A DNA stretch of 64,000 nucleotides from Hafnia alvei (GTDB lineage Bacteria; Pseudomonadota; Gammaproteobacteria; Enterobacterales; Enterobacteriaceae), in the NCBI RefSeq assembly GCF_964063325.1, contig NZ_OZ061315.1, forward strand, positions 3,720,001 to 3,784,000. The letters run 5' to 3'. Positions 34,477 through 42,775 of this stretch are shown here, piece after piece. Within the stretch, counting starts at the first letter, position 1; each line of letters opens with the position of its first letter. Position numbers and translations under genes: made by a program. The notes beneath the pieces were generated by a model. That model saw only the letters and a program-made list of their open reading frames with translations, was not told where the DNA came from and did no database searches.

Positions 34477-35202
34477 TTATTTGGAGATCAGCGTGCCTTC
34501 TTTCTCACCCATAACGACACGACGCAGAGCACCTGGCTTATTCATATTAAATACACGAATCGGCAGGTTATGGTCACGAGCTAAGGTGAAAGCGGCCAGA
34601 TCCATAACTTTCAGTTCTTTTTCCAACACATCTTGATAGGTCATTTGATCGAACAGCGTGGCATCTGGGTTGGTGACCGGATCGGCTGAGTACACACCGT
34701 CAACTTTGGTCGCTTTCAGCACCACGTCAGCTTCGATTTCAATACCACGCAGACAAGCTGCGGAATCAGTTGTGAAGAATGGATTACCGGTGCCGGCAGA
34801 GAAAATCACTACGCGGTTGTTACGCAGCAGGCTAATCGCTTCTGCCCAGCTGTAGTTATCGCACACGCCGTTAAGCGGAATAGCAGACATCAGACGCGCG
34901 TTCACATAGGCACGATGCAACGCATCACGCATTGCCAAGCCGTTCATCACGGTAGCTAGCATCCCCATGTGATCGCCAACAACGCGGTTCATGCCCGCCT
35001 GCGCCAGACCTGCGCCACGGAACAGGTTTCCGCCGCCGATGACAACACCGACTTGAATGCCTAATTCAACCAGCTCTTTAACTTCCTGAGCCATACGATC
35101 CAGTACGCTTGCATCGATGCCGAAACCTTCTGCACCTTGCAGGGCTTCACCGCTAAGCTTGAGCAAGATACGCTGATATACGGGTTTGGAGTTAGTTGCC
35201 AT
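34477..35202 (-). CDS. pyrH: UMP kinase
   Basis: PyrH phosphorylates UMP to UDP and is regulated by GTP and UTP; it belongs to the amino-acid kinase fold. The 241 residues include RILLKLSGEALQG, VVIGGGNLFRGAGLAQ, and the acceptor region AGTGNPFFTTDSAA. ATG 35202 (MATNSKPVYQ) is chosen because it matches the family; an upstream in-frame start at 35271 has no support. TAGGAC lies about 10 nt upstream. The stop codon lies in the loop of a small palindrome CTCCAAA...TTTGGAG. Confidence 0.97.
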   Translation of the reverse strand: MATNSKPVYQRILLKLSGEALQGAEGFGIDASVLDRMAQEVKELVELGIQVGVVIGGGNLFRGAGLAQAGMNRVVGDHMGMLATVMNGLAMRDALHRAYVNARLMSAIPLNGVCDNYSWAEAISLLRNNRVVIFSAGTGNPFFTTDSAACLRGIEIEADVVLKATKVDGVYSADPVTNPDATLFDQMTYQDVLEKELKVMDLAAFTLARDHNLPIRVFNMNKPGALRRVVMGEKEGTLISK

Positions 35203-35363
35203 GATGTTCTGTCCTAAGAAGCAGTCAATAAATAGTCGGAGGTATTTCAATGCACGGTCGTAACCGATCATTGGGATACATTCTAATGCTGGCTGGGATA
35301 CTTAATAGTGTAAACCTTTCTACGTTGGCTAAGGGCTATGCGCCTAACGTTTCCAGATAAAAC

Positions 35364-35391
35364 AATGGAACCACCCTGCGGCGGTTCCATT
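35364..35391 (-). terminator. Terminator after tsf
   Basis: AATGGAACC (35364-35372) and GGTTCCATT (35383-35391) pair; the minus strand continues GTTTTATC. This ends the rpsB-tsf transcript. Confidence 0.85.
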
Positions 35392-35400
35392 TGAAGGCGA

Positions 35401-36252
35401 TTAAGCGCCTTTAGTCATTGAAGCAACTTCTGCAGCAAAGTCTACGGTCGCTTTTTCGATACCTTCACCCACTTCGAAGCGGATGAAATTGGTAACGTCA
35501 GCATTGTGCTCTTTCAGCAGCTGACCAACAGTTTTGCTTGGGTCCATAACGAAAGCTTGACCAGTCAGAGAAACTTCGCCGGTGAATTTCTTCATGCGGC
35601 CTTCAACCATTTTCTCTGCGATTTCTTTCGGCTTACCAGACTGCATCGCGATGTCCAGCTGAACCTGGTACTCTTTTTCTACTACTTCAGCAGAAACGTC
35701 TTCTGGTTTAACGAATTCAGGCTTGCTTGCAGCAACGTGCATAGCCAGTTGCTTAGCCAGTTCTTCATCAGCGCCAGTAGCAGCAACCAGAACACCAATG
35801 CGAGCACCGTGCAGGTAGCTAGCCAGTACATCGCCTTCCAGAGAAGAAACGCGACGAATGTTGATGTTTTCACCGATTTTAGCAACCAGTGCAACACGCT
35901 CTTCTTCGAACTGTGCTTTCAGTACTTCAACGTCGGTGATTTTGCCTGCAAACGCAGCGTCCAGCACTTTCTCAGCGAATGCCTGGAAACCACCGTCTTT
36001 AGCAACGAAGTCAGTCTGGCAGTTAACTTCCAGAATCACACCGTAGTTGCCTTCAATCTTGGTTTTGATCACGCCATCAGCAGCAACGTTGCCTGCTTTT
36101 TTCGCCGCTTTGATCGCGCCAGATTTACGCATATTTTCGATTGCCAGCTCGATGTCGCCTTGGGCCTCGGTCAGCGCTTTCTTACAATCCATCATGCCTG
36201 CGCCAGTACGTTCACGCAGTTCTTTTACCAGGGCGGCGGTAATATCAGCCAT
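35401..36252 (-). CDS. tsf: Translation elongation factor Ts
   Basis: EF-Ts is the nucleotide-exchange factor of EF-Tu. The 283 residues begin with the UBA-like domain (ALVKELRERTGAGMMDCKKALTEA). The NCQTDFVAKD motif, whose Asp-Phe pair displaces Mg from EF-Tu, is near residue 80. ATG 36252 is preferred over the upstream start at 36294 because GAGGA precedes it and the N-terminus matches the family. It is the second gene of the rpsB-tsf operon, after an intercistronic hairpin. Confidence 0.98.
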   Translation of the reverse strand: MADITAALVKELRERTGAGMMDCKKALTEAQGDIELAIENMRKSGAIKAAKKAGNVAADGVIKTKIEGNYGVILEVNCQTDFVAKDGGFQAFAEKVLDAAFAGKITDVEVLKAQFEEERVALVAKIGENINIRRVSSLEGDVLASYLHGARIGVLVAATGADEELAKQLAMHVAASKPEFVKPEDVSAEVVEKEYQVQLDIAMQSGKPKEIAEKMVEGRMKKFTGEVSLTGQAFVMDPSKTVGQLLKEHNADVTNFIRFEVGEGIEKATVDFAAEVASMTKGA

Positions 36253-36360
36253 TGTATTTTCCTCGGTGGTCTCGTCGTGAAGAGCGAACCTCACGGAGAC
36301 AGGTTCTCTCGTCTAGGGATTGGTTCTTTATATCGCCGTGATGTTAAAGGCGATTTTTAC

Positions 36361-36390
36361 AAAGAAAGGGGGGGCCATAAAGGCCCCCTA
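36361..36390 (-). terminator. Attenuator between rpsB and tsf
   Basis: On the minus strand GGGGGCC pairs with GGCCCCC across TTTAT, followed by CCTTTCTTTG. An intercistronic terminator with read-through is expected here, since tsf follows. Confidence 0.75.
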
Positions 36391-36444
36391 ACCAACATAT
36401 TTTAATACCTGGTTAATAAGGGCTCAAATTTTGAGCTTGCCTTA

Positions 36445-37170
36445 TTATTCAGCTTCTACGAAGCTTTCTTCCGCTTGGGAAACCAGATCCTGAGAACGGC
36501 CTTCACGGACAGTTGCCGCTACAGCGCTCAGGTACAGGTTTACTGCACGGATTGCGTCATCGTTACCAGGGATAACGAAGTCAACGCCGTCCGGATCGGA
36601 GTTGGTATCAACGATAGAGAATACCGGGATACCCAGGTTGTTGGCTTCTTTAATCGCGATGTGTTCGTGATCAGCATCAACGACGAACAGAGCGTCAGGC
36701 AAGCCGCCCATGTCTTTGATACCGCCCAAGCTGTTTTCCAGCTTGGCCAGTTCACGATTGCGCATCAGAACTTCTTTTTTGGTCAGCTTATCGAAAGTGC
36801 CATCCTGAGACTGAACTTCCAGATCTTTCAGACGCTTGATGCTCTGACGAACGGTTTTCCAGTTAGTCAGCATGCCACCCAACCAGCGATGGTTCACGAA
36901 GAACTGATCGCAGCTGTTCGCAGCTTCTTTTACCGCTTCGCTTGCAGCGCGTTTAGTACCAACGAACAGGATTTTGCCTTTACGAGCAGAAATCTTCTGC
37001 AACTCAGCCAGAGCTTCGTTGAACATTGGAACAGTTTTTTCAAGGTTGATGATGTGAACCTTGTTACGAGCACCGAAGATGAAAGGCTTCATTTTCGGGT
37101 TCCAGTAACGGGTCTGGTGACCAAAGTGTACACCGGCCTTGAGCATATCGCGCATGGAAACAGTTGCCAT
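36445..37170 (-). CDS. rpsB: 30S ribosomal protein S2
   Basis: S2 binds the back of the 30S subunit with S1 and is incorporated late. The 241-residue product begins MATVSMRDMLKAGVHFGHQT and contains WNPKMKPFIFGARNKVHIINLEKT and HRWLGGMLTNWKTVRQSI, typical of S2. It is the first gene of rpsB-tsf. The leader upstream is structured and likely binds S2 for autoregulation. It is divergent from map. Confidence 0.98.
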   Translation of the reverse strand: MATVSMRDMLKAGVHFGHQTRYWNPKMKPFIFGARNKVHIINLEKTVPMFNEALAELQKISARKGKILFVGTKRAASEAVKEAANSCDQFFVNHRWLGGMLTNWKTVRQSIKRLKDLEVQSQDGTFDKLTKKEVLMRNRELAKLENSLGGIKDMGGLPDALFVVDADHEHIAIKEANNLGIPVFSIVDTNSDPDGVDFVIPGNDDAIRAVNLYLSAVAATVREGRSQDLVSQAEESFVEAE

Positions 37171-37171
37171 G

Positions 37172-37300
37172 ATTAAACCTCTATATAAAGTTTGGGGTTA
37201 AGCCTCCACATATCCCATGAGCCGACCCGGCAAGGCATGGTCCGAAGACTCATCCTGCAAGGCACCCCGGCGCACGTGCCGATATGTGTGTGTTGTTGTC
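37172..37300 (-). promoter_or_regulatory. Structured rpsB leader (S2 autoregulatory, t44-like RNA)
   Basis: CACATATC (37207-37214) pairs with GATATGTG (37281-37288) to close a long-range helix. Inside are a GGCAC...GTGCC hairpin (37261-37280) and a TGAG...CTCA stem (about 37218-37251). The arrangement directly before rpsB fits the leader through which S2 represses rpsB-tsf, known as the t44/tff RNA in E. coli. The rest of the 387-bp map-rpsB gap holds the divergent promoters, which I cannot place precisely. Confidence 0.6.
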
Positions 37301-37557
37301 GTTTCTTTGCAAAGAATACAAATAACACAATTGAGATTTACAGCTTCCTTATCAACGCCCCGCTGCATTGAACAGAAGGAATAGAAGATATAGGAACTGC
37401 GGCGCGCTTTATACCATAAACGAGCCATAGACTCCACCTTTTGTTGCATTTTGAGCCCACGGCTATCGTAGGATTTGGCAGCGGTTCCGAGGACTGTTAA
37501 CATGTTCAGCAATTGATTCTCATTGTCGATTTCACGACACCTGCGGACACATACTTC

Positions 37558-38358
37558 ATGGCAATTTCAATAAAAACACCTGAACAAATCGAAAAAATGC
37601 GCGTGGCTGGACGACTGGCTGCGGAAATCCTAGAAATCATCGAGCCGTACGTTGTTCCTGGTGTCAGCACCGGTGAGCTTGACCGTATCTGCGACGATTA
37701 CATTACCCAAAAACAGCATGCGATCTCCGCTTGTCTGGGCTATCACGGCTATCCAAAATCCGTTTGCATCTCCGTGAATGAAGTGGTTTGCCACGGCATT
37801 CCTAGCGACGAAAAAATCTTGAAGAACGGCGACATCGTCAACATCGACGTAACCGTTATCAAAGATGGCTGGCACGGCGATACTTCAAAAATGTTTATCG
37901 TGGGTGAACCTACCATTCTGGGCGAACGTCTGTGTCGCATCACGCTAGAAAGCCTCTATCTGGCACTAAAAATGGTAAAACCAGGTATCCGCCTGCGCAC
38001 TATCGGTGCTGAAATTCAGAAATTCGTCGAATCACACGGCTTCTCCGTGGTGCGCGAATACTGTGGTCACGGCATCGGTGAAGTGTTCCACGAAGAACCT
38101 CAGGTTCTGCATTACAATGCCGACGACGGCGGCGTGGTACTGCAAAAGGGCATGACTTTCACTATCGAACCTATGGTTAACGCCGGTGATTACCGCATCC
38201 GCACCATGAAAGATGGCTGGACGGTAAAAACTAAAGATCGCAGCTTGTCCGCGCAGTATGAGCATACTATTGTGGTGACTGATAACGGTTGCGAGATTTT
38301 GACACTGCGTGAGGAAGAGACCGATCTCCCACGCGTTATCGTTCACGAGAACGTATAA
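37558..38358 (+). CDS. map: Methionine aminopeptidase type I
   Basis: Map removes the N-terminal Met from nascent proteins. The 266 residues (E. coli 264) carry the pita-bread metal ligands: His79 (VCHGIP), Asp97 (NIDVTV), Asp108 (HGDTSKM), the His in CGHGIG, Glu in TIEPMVN and Glu in YEHTIVV. ATG 37558 starts MAISIKTPEQIEKM, as in the family; the upstream in-frame codon at 37513 is not supported. It is divergent from rpsB and followed by a strong terminator. Confidence 0.97.
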   Translation: MAISIKTPEQIEKMRVAGRLAAEILEIIEPYVVPGVSTGELDRICDDYITQKQHAISACLGYHGYPKSVCISVNEVVCHGIPSDEKILKNGDIVNIDVTVIKDGWHGDTSKMFIVGEPTILGERLCRITLESLYLALKMVKPGIRLRTIGAEIQKFVESHGFSVVREYCGHGIGEVFHEEPQVLHYNADDGGVVLQKGMTFTIEPMVNAGDYRIRTMKDGWTVKTKDRSLSAQYEHTIVVTDNGCEILTLREEETDLPRVIVHENV

Positions 38359-38388
38359 CCCATCGCTTAACGAGCGAGTCATCATCTC

Positions 38389-38412
38389 AAGCCGGCTTAT
38401 GCCGGCTTTTTT
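38389..38412 (+). terminator. Terminator between map and glnD
   Basis: AAGCCGGC (38389-38396), loop TTAT, then GCCGGCTT and a run of T (to 38412). A strong canonical terminator, so glnD needs its own start of transcription. Confidence 0.9.
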
Positions 38413-38451
38413 TATGTTCTGCGTTTAACTCGGCGACAACGGGAGATGCCC

Positions 38452-41121
38452 ATGCCCATTTTACCTTCAGCCACATCCGAAACCACCACGGAGCCGCTGA
38501 TCCAGCCGCCCTCCCCTGACAATTTTGCCGCATCCGATCTTGAGTGTGCGCCGCTGAAGCTGTCGCTTGAACGCTTCCAACAATGGATGGCCGCCGCATT
38601 TCAGGCTGGCGAATCGGCAGAATCGTTGATTGCCGCCCGAACGCTCTACATCGACCGACTGCTAACGCGTCTATGGATTCACTTGGGGTTCAAAGAACGT
38701 CAGGGCATGGCGCTCATCGCCGTGGGCGGCTACGGGCGTGGCGAACTGCACCCGTTGTCTGATATCGACCTACTGATTTTGAGTCAGGATCCGCTTAATG
38801 AACAAGACGCACAGCGCATCAGCGAACTCATTACCCTACTGTGGGATTTAAAGCTCGAAGTGGGGCATAGCGTCCGTACGTTAGATGAATGCGTTCAGGA
38901 GGGGCTTTCAGACCTTACTGTTGCCACTAACCTGATTGAATCACGCCTAATCTATGGCGACGTTGCACTGTTTCTCCACCTGCAAAAACAGATTTTCAGC
39001 GATGAATTCTGGCCATCGCCCCAGTTCTTCGATGCAAAAATTCAAGAACAAAAAGATCGCCATCACCGCTACCACGGCACCAGCTACAACCTTGAGCCTG
39101 ATATAAAAACCAGCCCAGGCGGCCTGCGTGATATTCACACTTTGCTTTGGGTTGCTCATCGCCATTTTGGCGCGACATCCATGAATGAGATGGTCGGTTT
39201 CGGCTTTCTTACCGAGGCAGAACGCGACGAATTGAATGAATGCCAAAGCTTTCTGTGGCGTATCCGCTTTGCCCTGCATTTAGTCTTGAACCGCTACGAC
39301 AACCGCCTGCTGTTCGATCGCCAGTTTAGCGTCGCCCAACTGCTTGGGTACGAAGGCGAAGGCAACGCTCCAATCGAACGCATGATGAAAGACTTCTACC
39401 GCATGACACGCCGTGTGGGCGAACTCAACCAAATGCTGCTACAGCTGTTTGATGAGGCAATTCTGGCGCTCGGAACCAATGAAAAGCCACGCCCTCTGGA
39501 TGAAAACTTTCAGCTACGCGGCAACCTGATTGATTTGCGCGACGCCGATACTTTCATGCGCGATCCGGTCACCATCTTGCAGATGTTTTATGTGATGGCC
39601 AAAAATCAGGAAATACAGGGGATCTATTCCACCACGCTGCGCCATCTTCGCTATGCGCGCCGTCATCTGGCCCAGCCGCTGTGCGATCTGCCCGAAGCCC
39701 GTAAACTGTTTATGGCGATATTACGCCATCCGGGGTCAGTGAATCGCGCCCTACTGCCAATGCACCGCCATAGTGTTCTATGGGCCTATATGCCACAGTG
39801 GGGAAAAATCGTCGGCCAAATGCAGTTTGACCTGTTTCACGCCTATACCGTGGATGAACACACCATGCGCGTCCTGCTGAAACTGGAAAGTTTTGCGGAT
39901 GAAAATACCCGCCAGCGGCATCCGCTGTGCGTAGAGCTCTACCCTCGCCTCCCTCAGCCTGAACTACTGCTGCTCGCCGCGTTATTTCACGATATCGCCA
40001 AGGGGCGCGGCGGTGATCACTCGATTTTAGGGGCTCAAGACGTAATCGAATTTGCTCAGTTGCACGGGCTTAATTCACGCGAAACTCAGCTTGTTTCATG
40101 GTTAGTGCGTTGCCATCTGTTGATGTCAGTCACGGCACAGCGACGCGATATCCAAGATCCCGCCGTTATTCAACAATTCAGCGCCGAAGTACAGAGCGAA
40201 ACCCGTTTGCGCTATCTGGTTAGCCTGACCGTTGCGGATATCTGTGCCACCAATGAAACGCTGTGGAATAGCTGGAAACAGAGCCTGTTACGCGAACTCT
40301 ATTTTGCGACTGAAAAACAGCTGCGCCGCGGGATGCAAAACACCCCGGATATGCGCGAGCGCGTACGCCATCACCGTTTACAGGCGTTGGCGCTGCTACG
40401 CATGGATAATATCAACGAAGAGGCGCTGCATTACATTTGGAGCCGCTGCCGCGCCGACTATTTCCTACGCCATAATCCTAACCAGTTGGCATGGCACGCT
40501 CGCCATCTGCTCAAGCATGACGCCAGCAAACCGCTGGTATTAGTGAGCCATCTCGCCACTCGCGGCGGTACCGAGATTTTTATCTATAGCCCTGATCGAC
40601 CTTATCTGTTTGCCGCCGTGGCGGGAGAATTAGATCGTCGTAATTTGAGCGTACATGACGCGCAAATCTTCACCAATCGCGATAACTTTGCGATGGATAC
40701 CTTCGTGGTGCTCGAGCCCGATGGCAGCCCATTGGCACAAGATCGTCATGCAACCATCAAACATTCGCTGGAACAGGCGCTCACGCAACAACACTATCGC
40801 CACCCACGCACACGACGCCCGTCAGCAAAACTGCGCCATTTTACCGTACCGACGGAGGTCAGTTTCCTGCCGATGCACAATGAGCGCAGAAGCTATATGG
40901 AACTGGTGGCGCTCGATCAGCCGGGATTATTAGCGCAGGTGGGAGAAGTATTCGCCGAGATGGGGCTGTCACTGCACAGCGCCCGAATCACCACCATCGG
41001 CGAGCGGGTTGAGGACTTATTTATTCTGGCAGACGGCGAACGTAAAGCATTAAGCATTAAAATGCAGGCAGAATTGGCTCAGCGGTTGACAGAAGCCCTC
41101 GATCCAACCGATAAAGGGTAA
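38452..41121 (+). CDS. glnD: Bifunctional uridylyltransferase/uridylyl-removing enzyme GlnD
   Basis: GlnD senses glutamine and adds or removes UMP on PII proteins (GlnB, GlnK), controlling nitrogen metabolism. The nucleotidyltransferase motif GGYGRGELHPLSDIDLLI lies near residue 95, the HD hydrolase motif LFHDIAKGRGGDHS near residue 515, and two ACT domains close the protein (about 700-780 and 810-889). I chose ATG 38452, 6 nt after GGGAG; the ATG at 38446 touches the ribosome site. Length 889 (E. coli 890). Confidence 0.97.
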   Translation: MPILPSATSETTTEPLIQPPSPDNFAASDLECAPLKLSLERFQQWMAAAFQAGESAESLIAARTLYIDRLLTRLWIHLGFKERQGMALIAVGGYGRGELHPLSDIDLLILSQDPLNEQDAQRISELITLLWDLKLEVGHSVRTLDECVQEGLSDLTVATNLIESRLIYGDVALFLHLQKQIFSDEFWPSPQFFDAKIQEQKDRHHRYHGTSYNLEPDIKTSPGGLRDIHTLLWVAHRHFGATSMNEMVGFGFLTEAERDELNECQSFLWRIRFALHLVLNRYDNRLLFDRQFSVAQLLGYEGEGNAPIERMMKDFYRMTRRVGELNQMLLQLFDEAILALGTNEKPRPLDENFQLRGNLIDLRDADTFMRDPVTILQMFYVMAKNQEIQGIYSTTLRHLRYARRHLAQPLCDLPEARKLFMAILRHPGSVNRALLPMHRHSVLWAYMPQWGKIVGQMQFDLFHAYTVDEHTMRVLLKLESFADENTRQRHPLCVELYPRLPQPELLLLAALFHDIAKGRGGDHSILGAQDVIEFAQLHGLNSRETQLVSWLVRCHLLMSVTAQRRDIQDPAVIQQFSAEVQSETRLRYLVSLTVADICATNETLWNSWKQSLLRELYFATEKQLRRGMQNTPDMRERVRHHRLQALALLRMDNINEEALHYIWSRCRADYFLRHNPNQLAWHARHLLKHDASKPLVLVSHLATRGGTEIFIYSPDRPYLFAAVAGELDRRNLSVHDAQIFTNRDNFAMDTFVVLEPDGSPLAQDRHATIKHSLEQALTQQHYRHPRTRRPSAKLRHFTVPTEVSFLPMHNERRSYMELVALDQPGLLAQVGEVFAEMGLSLHSARITTIGERVEDLFILADGERKALSIKMQAELAQRLTEALDPTDKG

Positions 41122-41137
41122 TGTATTTGTTACGATT

Positions 41138-41200
41138 TATACCCAAAATAATTCGAGTTGTAGTCAACGCATCTACAACTCGAAATATGCAGGGGATATG
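41138..41200. repeat. Internally deleted (mini) ERIC
   Basis: TTCGAGTTGTAG (41152-41163) and CTACAACTCGAA (41173-41184) form a 12-bp stem around TCAACGCAT. The flanks TATACCCAAAATAATTCG and the CAACGCAT segment correspond to ERIC ends, but the core is gone. It lies between glnD and dapD and would be transcribed as a stable hairpin. Confidence 0.65.
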
Positions 41201-41227
41201 TCAATTAAACTTCGGGAATAGAACAGC

Positions 41228-42052
41228 ATGCAGCAGTTGCAAACACTTATTGAAAACGCCTTTGAACGCCGCGCAGACATTACTCCGGCTAACGTAGACA
41301 GCATCACGCGCGAAGCAGTTAATCAGGTTATCGCTCTGTTAGATTCAGGCGAACTGCGCGTCGCAGAAAAAATTAACGGCGAATGGGTCACTCATCAGTG
41401 GCTGAAAATGGCAGTGCTGCTCTCCTTCCGCATCAATGACAACAAACTGATGGAAGGCGCTGAAACTCGCTTCTACGACAAAGTCCCAATGAAATTTGCC
41501 AACTATGACGAAGCACGCTTCCAGCGTGAAGGCTTCCGCGTAGTGCCACCTGCCAGCGTTCGTCAGGGTGCATTCATCGCACGTAACACCGTGCTGATGC
41601 CTTCTTATGTCAATATCGGCGCGTACGTTGATGAAGGCTCCATGGTCGATACATGGGCTACCGTGGGTTCTTGTGCGCAAATTGGTAAAAACGTACACCT
41701 CTCAGGCGGCGTCGGCATCGGTGGTGTTTTAGAGCCGTTACAGGCGAATCCAACCATCATCGAAGATAACTGCTTCATCGGCGCACGTTCAGAAGTGGTT
41801 GAAGGCGTTATCGTTGAAGAAGGCTCAGTCATTTCCATGGGCGTTTATCTGGGTCAAAGCACCAAGATTTACGACCGTGAAACCGGTGAAGTGCATTACG
41901 GCCGCGTACCGGCTGGCTCCGTGGTTGTTTCTGGCAACTTGCCGTCTAAAGATGGCAAATACAGCCTGTACTGTGCGGTTATTGTTAAGAAAGTTGATGC
42001 CAAGACACGCGGTAAAGTTGGTATTAACGAGCTGCTACGCAGCATCGACTAA
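41228..42052 (+). CDS. dapD: Tetrahydrodipicolinate N-succinyltransferase
   Basis: DapD succinylates tetrahydrodipicolinate in lysine and meso-diaminopimelate synthesis. The 274 residues have an N-terminal helical domain (1 to about 100) and a left-handed beta-helix with hexapeptide repeats (IARNTVLMPSYVNIGAYVDEGSMVDTWATVGSCAQIG). A C-terminal strand region ends GKVGINELLRSID. GGVLEPLQANPTIIED is typical. ATG 41228 is preceded by GGGAATAG. A strong terminator follows. Confidence 0.98.
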   Translation: MQQLQTLIENAFERRADITPANVDSITREAVNQVIALLDSGELRVAEKINGEWVTHQWLKMAVLLSFRINDNKLMEGAETRFYDKVPMKFANYDEARFQREGFRVVPPASVRQGAFIARNTVLMPSYVNIGAYVDEGSMVDTWATVGSCAQIGKNVHLSGGVGIGGVLEPLQANPTIIEDNCFIGARSEVVEGVIVEEGSVISMGVYLGQSTKIYDRETGEVHYGRVPAGSVVVSGNLPSKDGKYSLYCAVIVKKVDAKTRGKVGINELLRSID

Positions 42053-42058
42053 GAGAGT

Positions 42059-42091
42059 AAAAATAGCGGGCAACGAGCCCGCTATTTTTTT
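42059..42091 (+). terminator. Terminator after dapD
   Basis: AAATAGCGGGC (42061-42071) pairs with GCCCGCTATTT (42077-42087), followed by more T. A canonical strong terminator. Confidence 0.92.
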
Positions 42092-42181
42092 ATCAGTTAC
42101 TTTACGTCGACGGTAATTTAATCGGTTCTGCCATTTAGTCTATATTTCATCTTCTCATGAAAAATATCAAAAGGTGCCGCT

Positions 42182-42568
42182 ATGTATGACAATCTAAAAA
42201 GTCTGGGGATTAATCAACCCGAAGAGATTGACCGCTACAGCCTTCGTCAGGAGGCCAACAACGACATTTTGAAGATTTATTTCCGTAAAGATAAAGGCGA
42301 GTTTTTTGCCAAAAGCGTGAAGTTTAAATATCCACGCCAGCGTAAAACCATCGTGGCAGATAACGCAGGGCAAGGTTACAAAGAGATCCACGAGATTAAC
42401 CCGAACCTGCGTTATGTAATTGATGAACTGGATCAGATCTGTAAACGCGATCAGGTTGAAGTCGATCTTAAACACAAGATCTTGGACGATCTGCGCCACC
42501 TTGAAAGCGTGGTCGCGAATAAGATTGCCGAGATTGAGGCGGATCTTGAGAAGCTGACGCAGAAATAA
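42182..42568 (+). CDS. yaeH: UPF0325 (DUF3461) family protein YaeH
   Basis: A 128-residue, highly charged cytoplasmic protein, same length as E. coli YaeH. It begins MYDNLKSLGINQPEEIDRYSLRQEAN and has FRKDKGEFFAKSVKFKYPRQRKT in the middle. The C-terminal half (from about residue 85) looks like a coiled coil. Function unknown. AAGGTG lies 6 nt ahead of the ATG. The last gene of the yae cluster before the repeat-rich gap. Confidence 0.93.
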   Translation: MYDNLKSLGINQPEEIDRYSLRQEANNDILKIYFRKDKGEFFAKSVKFKYPRQRKTIVADNAGQGYKEIHEINPNLRYVIDELDQICKRDQVEVDLKHKILDDLRHLESVVANKIAEIEADLEKLTQK

Positions 42569-42585
42569 GGCGGGGCAACTTCTAT

Positions 42586-42775
42586 CGCCTTGCATCTTAT
42601 ATGTAAAAGCAGTGAAAGATTTCGTCCGCTTCATACTCTGTTTGTTTTGGGAACGTTTCGCCCGCTTATTGGCAATATTCTCCCATATAACTACGGATGA
42701 AAGCGGTCAAGCAAGGCGGCTCAATCGCCGCCGCCTTGCATCTTATATGCAAGAACCGTGAAAGATTTCGTCCGC
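42586..42775. repeat. Pair of 44-bp direct repeats ahead of the palindromic element
   Basis: The segments 42586-42629 and 42732-42775 agree at about 40 of 44 positions (shared blocks CGCCTTGCATCTTATATG and GTGAAAGATTTCGTCCGC). The second includes the left terminal repeat of the palindromic element; the first looks like a solo end. Between them a perfect 10-bp stem GCAAGGCGGC/GCCGCCTTGC occurs (42711-42720 with 42730-42739). No gene is seen here. Confidence 0.7.

Noticed and set aside
35506..37176. Long plus-strand frames opposite tsf and rpsB (299 and 233 aa)
   Set aside because: Antisense shadows created by the biased codon use of ribosomal and translation genes.
37198..37512. 104-aa minus-strand frame upstream of rpsB
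   Set aside because: It overlaps the structured rpsB leader and promoter region; composition is not protein-like.
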